A DNA stretch of 8,539 bases, taken from Candidatus Aminicenantota bacterium (GTDB lineage Bacteria; Acidobacteriota; Aminicenantia; S016-38). The notes under the pieces are model-generated. The model was not told where the DNA came from and did not search any database. It saw only the letters and a list, made by a program, of their open reading frames with translations. Shown piece after piece: positions 5,953 to 8,539 of the stretch. The stretch lies in contig JAGHBF010000024.1 in assembly GCA_021161165.1 (NCBI GenBank), forward strand, positions 1 through 8,539, written 5' to 3'. Made by a program: the position numbers and the translations under genes. How positions within the stretch are numbered: the stretch's first letter is position 1; each line of letters starts with the position of its first letter.

Positions 5953-7896
5953 ATGAAAAGGCAATTGATTTATGCCACAATCATTTTAGCAGGGCTTTTA
6001 TTTTTAGCAATACCGGAATTTGCTGGAGATTATCCTCTGAAACCAGCAGATTTTAAAAGAGTTCATTTAAGAAGCGGTCTATTTGCTGAAAGGCTCAAAA
6101 CAACCCTGGAAACTACAATTCCCCACGTACTTAAAATGAATGAGGAAACTGGAAGAATCGCAAATTTTGAAAAAGCTGCGGGCCTTAAAAAAGGAAAATT
6201 TGTGGGAAGAAGGTACAATGATTCGGATGTTTTCAAAACTCTGGAAGGGGTCGCCTATTATCTTATGCTGAGAAAAGACCCTTCTATTGAAAAATACATG
6301 GATAACTTAATTTCTGTGATAGCGAAAGCTCAGGAAAAAGATGGTTATCTTTACACTGCAAGAACCGTTGACCCAGAAAACCCTCCTCCAGGTGCAGGAC
6401 CTTACCGATGGAGCAATCTTTTTACGAGCCATGAACTTTACAATGTAGGGCACATGTATGAGGCAGCAGTTGCATATTATCTTGCAACAGGGAAGGAAAA
6501 TTTTCTTAAAATTGCTATAAAAAACGCCGACCTTATAGACAGAGTATTCAGGCAGGGGAAAAAATGTGCCTATCCGGGACATCAGGAAATAGAAATAGGT
6601 CTTGTAAAGTTATACCGTGTAACTGGAAATAAGAAATACCTGAAGCTCGCCAGGTACTTCCTCGATGCCAGAGGGAGATGCCCCTTCAGGAGAATGTTTG
6701 CCAGCGATTCTGACTTTGCAGTGTATAACCAGCCTGAATATATGCAGGCTCATAAGCCAGTGATTAAACAGAAGGAAGCTGTAGGACATGCGGTAAGAGC
6801 CCTTTATATGTATTCTGCACTTCTCGATGTTGGAACAGCTGCTGATATCCCTATTTATATAAAAACAGCAAAAACTCTATGGAAAGACATTGTGGAGCAT
6901 AAAATTTATATAACAGGAGGTGTGGGTTCAAGAAGCGAAGGTGAAGCATTTGGAAAACCCTATGAACTTCCCAATGCTGATGCGTATTCTGAAACCTGTG
7001 CATCTATAGCCAACGTATTTTTCAACCACAGGCTCTTTCTTCTTACCGGCGATGGAAAATACGTGGATGTTCTGGAAAGAACTCTTTACAATGCCCTTCT
7101 GGCGGGAATTTCCCTCTCTGGAGACCATTTCTTCTATGTGAATCCTCTTGAATCTAAAGGAGGACTCGAAAGAAAGCCATGGTACAGCTGTGCCTGTTGC
7201 CCTACCAACCTCGCCCGTTTTCTTCCCACTATTGGGAAATACATGTATGCAACAGGAAATAATTCAATATACATTACACTTTTTGGGCAAAACGAAACGG
7301 AATTGGCAATCGCGGACCAAAAAATTCACCTGTTACAAAAGACAGATTATCCCTGGGATGGAAAAATTAAAATAGAAATCTTTCCGGAAAAATCCTCTGT
7401 TTTTACTATTTTTGTCAGAATTCCCGAGTGGGCTATAGGAAAGCCTATACCAGGTGACCTATATCGTTTTAAAAAACAAAAGAAAGTTCGCCCAGAATTG
7501 AAAGTAAATTCAAAACCAATTCCCCTGAAAATTGAAAAGGGATTTGTGAAAATTACCAGAAAATGGAGCAAAGGAGATGTCATAAATCTCTTTCTGCCAA
7601 TGGAGGTACGAAGGGTAGTGGCTCATCCCCTGGTAAAAGACGATACAGACAGGGTTGCGTTTCAAAGAGGACCTGTTGTTTTTTGTTTCGAAGAGGCAGA
7701 CAATGGGAAGGACATCCTTAATAAAGTTGTATCTGCAGAAGCAAAATTCAGTGCAGAATACAAACCATCTTTTCTCGGAGGTCTGGTTGTTCTGAAAGGA
7801 AAAGCAGCTGATGGAAGCATTCTTACTGCAATTCCTTATTTTGCCTGGGACAATAGAACCCCGGGAAAGATGATTGTATGGATAAAAGAAGAATAA
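5953..7896 (+). CDS. GH127 (DUF1680) beta-L-arabinofuranosidase, predicted exported
   Basis: Members of this family hydrolyse terminal beta-L-arabinofuranosides, as found on plant hydroxyproline-rich glycoproteins and some pectic side chains. Starting at the ATG, the protein has 647 residues, close to the ~658 of the characterised enzyme HypBA1. Residues 1-24 form a signal peptide: K2-R3, a hydrophobic stretch to I20, then PEFA with cleavage likely before G25. The helical barrel includes HELYNVGHMYEAAVAYY (160-176) and PGHQEIEIGLVKLYR (208-222). The active site is complete: Glu331 in GEAF is the expected acid/base, and Glu347, Cys349 (ETC), Cys415 and Cys416 (CACCPTN) match the zinc ligands of HypBA1, with Cys415 the expected nucleophile. 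Beta-sandwich material follows from about residue 435. The exact sugar specificity is inferred, since DUF1680 members are diverse. The gene is divergent from the GH3 gene and convergent with the phosphatase gene 35 bases downstream. Confidence 0.93.
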   Translation: MKRQLIYATIILAGLLFLAIPEFAGDYPLKPADFKRVHLRSGLFAERLKTTLETTIPHVLKMNEETGRIANFEKAAGLKKGKFVGRRYNDSDVFKTLEGVAYYLMLRKDPSIEKYMDNLISVIAKAQEKDGYLYTARTVDPENPPPGAGPYRWSNLFTSHELYNVGHMYEAAVAYYLATGKENFLKIAIKNADLIDRVFRQGKKCAYPGHQEIEIGLVKLYRVTGNKKYLKLARYFLDARGRCPFRRMFASDSDFAVYNQPEYMQAHKPVIKQKEAVGHAVRALYMYSALLDVGTAADIPIYIKTAKTLWKDIVEHKIYITGGVGSRSEGEAFGKPYELPNADAYSETCASIANVFFNHRLFLLTGDGKYVDVLERTLYNALLAGISLSGDHFFYVNPLESKGGLERKPWYSCACCPTNLARFLPTIGKYMYATGNNSIYITLFGQNETELAIADQKIHLLQKTDYPWDGKIKIEIFPEKSSVFTIFVRIPEWAIGKPIPGDLYRFKKQKKVRPELKVNSKPIPLKIEKGFVKITRKWSKGDVINLFLPMEVRRVVAHPLVKDDTDRVAFQRGPVVFCFEEADNGKDILNKVVSAEAKFSAEYKPSFLGGLVVLKGKAADGSILTAIPYFAWDNRTPGKMIVWIKEE

Positions 7897-7931
7897 CCAC
7901 TTTTTAATATGTTAAAGTAGAAGCTCAGTTG

Positions 7932-8539
7932 TCAGTGCTTAAAAGCCGGGACCTTAAGCAGCTTTAATTCCTCTTCAGGACCGGGCTGTGTTTGCATACT
8001 CGGCGGTATGTGCCCGATATCATTATAAGATACAAGCTTCATATGCCCATCAGGATAAATCCTCACCACAGTAAGACTACAATTGTATATGCTCATATTC
8101 AACCAGGCACGGGTATCCACTCCAAGGACTTTTGTAACGAAGTAGCGAATAACATTTCCGTGGCAGACTACAATGTCATTCTTTTCACCATCCGCAGCTG
8201 GGACGAAGAAAACCTTAAATGCTCTATCCAATCGCCTTTTACAGGTCATAGCCCTTTTCATATCAATTTTTTTAATTCTCCAGGCAGGTGGAGTACATTC
8301 ACTTATAAGAGGGGATTTTTTAAGCTTCAGATAAGGAAAATCCTGATTTATAACAAGAGCGGTCTCTATTGCCCTTGTCATTGTACTGGAATAAAGAGAA
8401 TCAAACCTAACCGGATATGTCCTCAATCTGGCCGCAACCAACCTTGCCTGTGCAATTCCAAGTGGAACAAGCCCTTTTCCAACAAAAGAACTTCTTGGAT
8501 CCTTCTGATTGTACTCTCCATGGCGTATAAGATAAAGAG
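7932..8539 (-). CDS. PGAM5-like histidine phosphatase, 5' end cut by window edge
   Basis: This is a histidine phosphatase superfamily protein, which works through a phosphohistidine intermediate. The frame runs off the right edge; the 201 visible residues begin with LYLIRHGEY, so probably only a few N-terminal residues are missing. An internal ATG at 8439-8441 is not the real start because the catalytic RHG lies upstream of it. Visible catalytic residues are Arg5, His6 (the nucleophile), Arg55 in SSTMTRAIETA, Glu80 in LISECTPP and His126 in VCHGNVIRYF. Several stretches resemble mitochondrial PGAM5, a Ser/Thr protein phosphatase: SSTMTRAIET, HxNVIRYxV, the W-L-x-x-S-x-x-N-x-S spacing (145-154) and the IGHIPP ending (174-179). 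A protein phosphatase role is therefore more likely than glycolytic phosphoglycerate mutase, though the substrate is unknown. The last ~20 residues form a short, charged extension. No membrane segment is visible in the part present. Confidence 0.9.
   Translation of the reverse strand, partial: LYLIRHGEYNQKDPRSSFVGKGLVPLGIAQARLVAARLRTYPVRFDSLYSSTMTRAIETALVINQDFPYLKLKKSPLISECTPPAWRIKKIDMKRAMTCKRRLDRAFKVFFVPAADGEKNDIVVCHGNVIRYFVTKVLGVDTRAWLNMSIYNCSLTVVRIYPDGHMKLVSYNDIGHIPPSMQTQPGPEEELKLLKVPAFKH

Noticed and set aside
7897..7931. Bidirectional terminator between GH127 and the phosphatase gene
   Set aside because: The gap contains only a weak ACTTT/AAAGT pairing and no GC-rich stem.
7932..8441. 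Minus-strand phosphatase starting at the internal ATG 8439-8441
   Set aside because: The same frame continues to the window edge and encodes the catalytic RHG motif, so the ATG is internal and the gene is partial.

Overview
The window is bacterial and AT-rich. Arginine is written mostly as AGA/AGG, isoleucine often as ATA, and the proteins are rich in Lys, Glu and Ile. This suggests a thermophilic or at least AT-biased, poorly characterised lineage (inference). I cannot name the phylum from the sequence. I see no tRNA, rRNA, CRISPR array, insertion sequence or transposase.

Layout, left to right. (1) A plus-strand gene at 26-1789 encodes an unfamiliar ~587-residue protein with at least two ACT-like segments and probably more. 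(2) A compact translation cluster, rpmE-prfA-prmC (1832-3905), encodes ribosomal protein L31, peptide chain release factor 1 and the methyltransferase that modifies the release-factor GGQ glutamine. It has its own extended -10 promoter, and the genes are linked by stop/start overlaps. (3) Convergent to it, at 4041-5642 on the minus strand, is a cytoplasmic NagZ-type glycoside hydrolase family 3 enzyme. (4) A 310-base divergent control region (5643-5952) follows. It holds a short leader ORF in frame with the GH3 gene and a hairpin that could hide the ribosome binding site of the next gene. (5) At 5953-7896 on the plus strand is a GH127-type beta-L-arabinofuranosidase with a signal peptide and the complete Cys/Glu zinc-thiolate active site. 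(6) Convergent to it and cut by the right edge (7932-8539, minus strand) is a histidine phosphatase whose motifs resemble the PGAM5 protein phosphatase more than metabolic phosphoglycerate mutases.

Functionally the window is half housekeeping (termination of protein synthesis) and half carbohydrate processing. RF1 and PrmC work as a pair: PrmC methylates the GGQ glutamine that RF1 uses to release the peptide. The two glycosidases share one divergent control region, but one looks exported and the other cytoplasmic, so a common substrate is possible but unproven. I found no clear new multi-gene system. The points most worth a second look are the ACT-repeat protein, the hairpin over the GH127 ribosome binding site, the in-frame leader ORF before the GH3 gene, and the PGAM5-like phosphatase.
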